The position numbers and the translations under genes were made by a program. This document shows, piece by piece, positions 11,541 through 12,661 of a stretch of 12,661 bases of DNA (positions are counted from its first letter, which is position 1; each line of letters opens with the position of its first letter). Origin of the DNA: Minisyncoccota bacterium. GTDB lineage: Bacteria > Patescibacteriota > Minisyncoccia > Moranbacterales > GCA-2747515. Under the pieces are notes generated by a model, which saw only the letters and a list, made by a program, of their open reading frames with translations, did not search any database and had not been told where the DNA came from. The stretch lies in assembly GCA_938044295.1 (NCBI GenBank), contig CALIRC010000096.1, positions 1 to 12,661 of the forward strand, read 5' to 3'.

Positions 11541-12661
11541 TTATGAATAATGTTGCATGCGATTTGTGATCTCACTAATTTTCTGGATGAGATCTTTTTT
11601 TGCTTTTCCACCGTCTGCTACTGATACTGCTGATAGTTGGTTTGTGTATTTTGCAAGACACTGTTTGTCGTAGAGTATTTGTCCTCTCTTTAAGAGCTTT
11701 TTTATTTCATCATCTTGTGAGAAACCCTCTGGACGCGTGCGTTCGAATTCTTCTTTGTATGCGCTGAGTGCGTGGTATTTCTCACCGGTTGCCTCCTCGC
11801 TTATACTCTCAAGAAATAGTTGTGGATCATACTTGAGAGATGGTCCCTCTCTGGCAAGTTTTTCAAGTGTTTTATGCTCGGCGATGAAAGGATACTCCTG
11901 CGCTTCGCTTACTAGTACCTTCCATGCAAGCGGGAAGGTCAGTGCAACCCTTATGATCTGTGTGATCATCTGTGTATTCTCTTTTTGTGCTGCGCTTTTG
12001 TCTGGTGGTTTTTTTTCCTGACTTCCTGGCGATTTTTCTGTTGTACTTTTCGCTTCTTTTTTCTTCAGTGGTTTTTCATCTGCTTTAAGTAACGCTAGGA
12101 CTTCGTGTGCGTGCTCTAAAGAGATATCACATGCCTGTGCGCATTTTTTGATCCATTCGGCTCGCTCTATGGGATGTGCCACGTGCGTGGCTAGTGCGAG
12201 AATTTCTTCTGCTGCTTCCCTTTTCCCATGCGGCTCATTTAGATCGTATGTTGCTTTTGCTTGGTCTATGAAAAAAGTTAGTGCGTTTTTTGATTGTTCG
12301 ATGACTTTTTTTAATTTCTCTGGATCCTCTGCGACAAGGTCTGCTGCATCTTTTCCTTCGGAAAGTGTGACAAGTGAGAGTTCGATATCTTCGGCGAGGC
12401 ACATTGCTGCACTTTTATTTGCTGCAACTCTCCCTGCTGCATCAGCATCAAAAAAAAGTGTAAACCGATTTGTATATCTTTTAAGAATCTTTAGATGTCC
12501 CCGAGTGAGTGCTGTTCCTGATACACCGACTACGTTTTTTACATCTGCCTTGTGCGCTGCAATGACGTCCATATTACCCTCTACGAGGATGGCGCGATTT
12601 TTCTTTTTGATTTCCTGTTTTGCTAAGTGGATACCGTAGAGGATATCACTTTTATGATAGA
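11541..12661 (-). CDS. dnaG: DNA primase, N-terminus outside window
   Basis: Makes the RNA primers for replication. The frame runs open to the edge (372 residues seen from the first whole codon at 12659). Visible are the segment KSDILYGIHLAKQEIKKKNR, then the TOPRIM catalytic domain: VEGNMDV (26-32; the Glu is the catalytic residue, and Asn replaces the usual Tyr), GVSGTAL and LFFDADAAG (with the metal-binding Asp pair 71/73). A helical region follows (AEWIKKCAQACDI), then a Lys/Glu/Ser/Pro-rich linker around residues 195-225 and a C-terminal helical domain of the kind that binds DnaB helicase. The zinc-binding and RNAP-basic parts lie beyond the window. The gene is directly followed by rpoD, the conserved macromolecular-synthesis pairing of primase and sigma factor. 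Confidence 0.96.
   Translation of the reverse strand, partial: YHKSDILYGIHLAKQEIKKKNRAILVEGNMDVIAAHKADVKNVVGVSGTALTRGHLKILKRYTNRFTLFFDADAAGRVAANKSAAMCLAEDIELSLVTLSEGKDAADLVAEDPEKLKKVIEQSKNALTFFIDQAKATYDLNEPHGKREAAEEILALATHVAHPIERAEWIKKCAQACDISLEHAHEVLALLKADEKPLKKKEAKSTTEKSPGSQEKKPPDKSAAQKENTQMITQIIRVALTFPLAWKVLVSEAQEYPFIAEHKTLEKLAREGPSLKYDPQLFLESISEEATGEKYHALSAYKEEFERTRPEGFSQDDEIKKLLKRGQILYDKQCLAKYTNQLSAVSVADGGKAKKDLIQKISEITNRMQHYS

Noticed and set aside
11188..11550. Phe-rich plus-strand frames opposite the start of rpoD.
   Set aside because: They are the complement of Lys codons (AAA to TTT) in the sigma-factor tail.

Overview
This looks like chromosomal DNA of an uncultured bacterium, most probably a member of the Patescibacteria (CPR). 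The reasons are an AT-rich genome, a primase/sigma-factor pair (dnaG then rpoD) whose sigma factor carries a long lysine-rich tail, a short methionyl-tRNA synthetase, a tRNA broken by a group I intron, mostly unencoded tRNA CCA ends, weak or absent Shine-Dalgarno sequences, and several small orphan proteins. The standard genetic code fits all recognised genes. The phylum is an inference; no rRNA is present to confirm it.

Left part (1-3300): a partial, exported DUF5648-repeat protein on the minus strand, divergent from an unrecognised 204-residue protein on the plus strand. A minus-strand cluster follows, containing initiator tRNA-fMet, a CAU tRNA (Met or Ile2), an orphan 106-residue ORF, tRNA-Asp and a protein with mTERF-like helical repeats. 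Between the two CAU-anticodon tRNAs lies a decaying 66-bp tandem duplication of a tRNA 5' half.

Middle (3300-8620): minus-strand genes for a GT39/PMT-type membrane glycosyltransferase, a PPC/DUF296 domain protein and methionyl-tRNA synthetase. Two copies of a small inverted-repeat element (MITE-like) sit in the spacers, one reaching into both neighbouring reading frames. A perfect-consensus sigma70 promoter drives a 51-residue membrane microprotein, followed by a complete IS982-like insertion sequence.

Right part (8620-12661): a 75-residue orphan gene, a relic of a second tRNA-Asn 3' end folded into a long hairpin, then the real tRNA-Asn(GUU). That tRNA is interrupted in its anticodon loop by a 556-nt group I intron whose folding can be traced, with an HNH endonuclease ORF nested in the P1 loop. 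Upstream lies an apparently undescribed structured RNA with its own promoter and terminator, then rpoD and the C-terminal two thirds or so of dnaG, both on the minus strand and 9 bp apart.

The core genes (dnaG, rpoD, metG, four tRNAs) serve replication, transcription and translation. The most unusual material is the tRNA-Asn intron system, the orphan RNA next to rpoD, the bacterial mTERF-like protein and the repeat-derived debris around the tRNAs.
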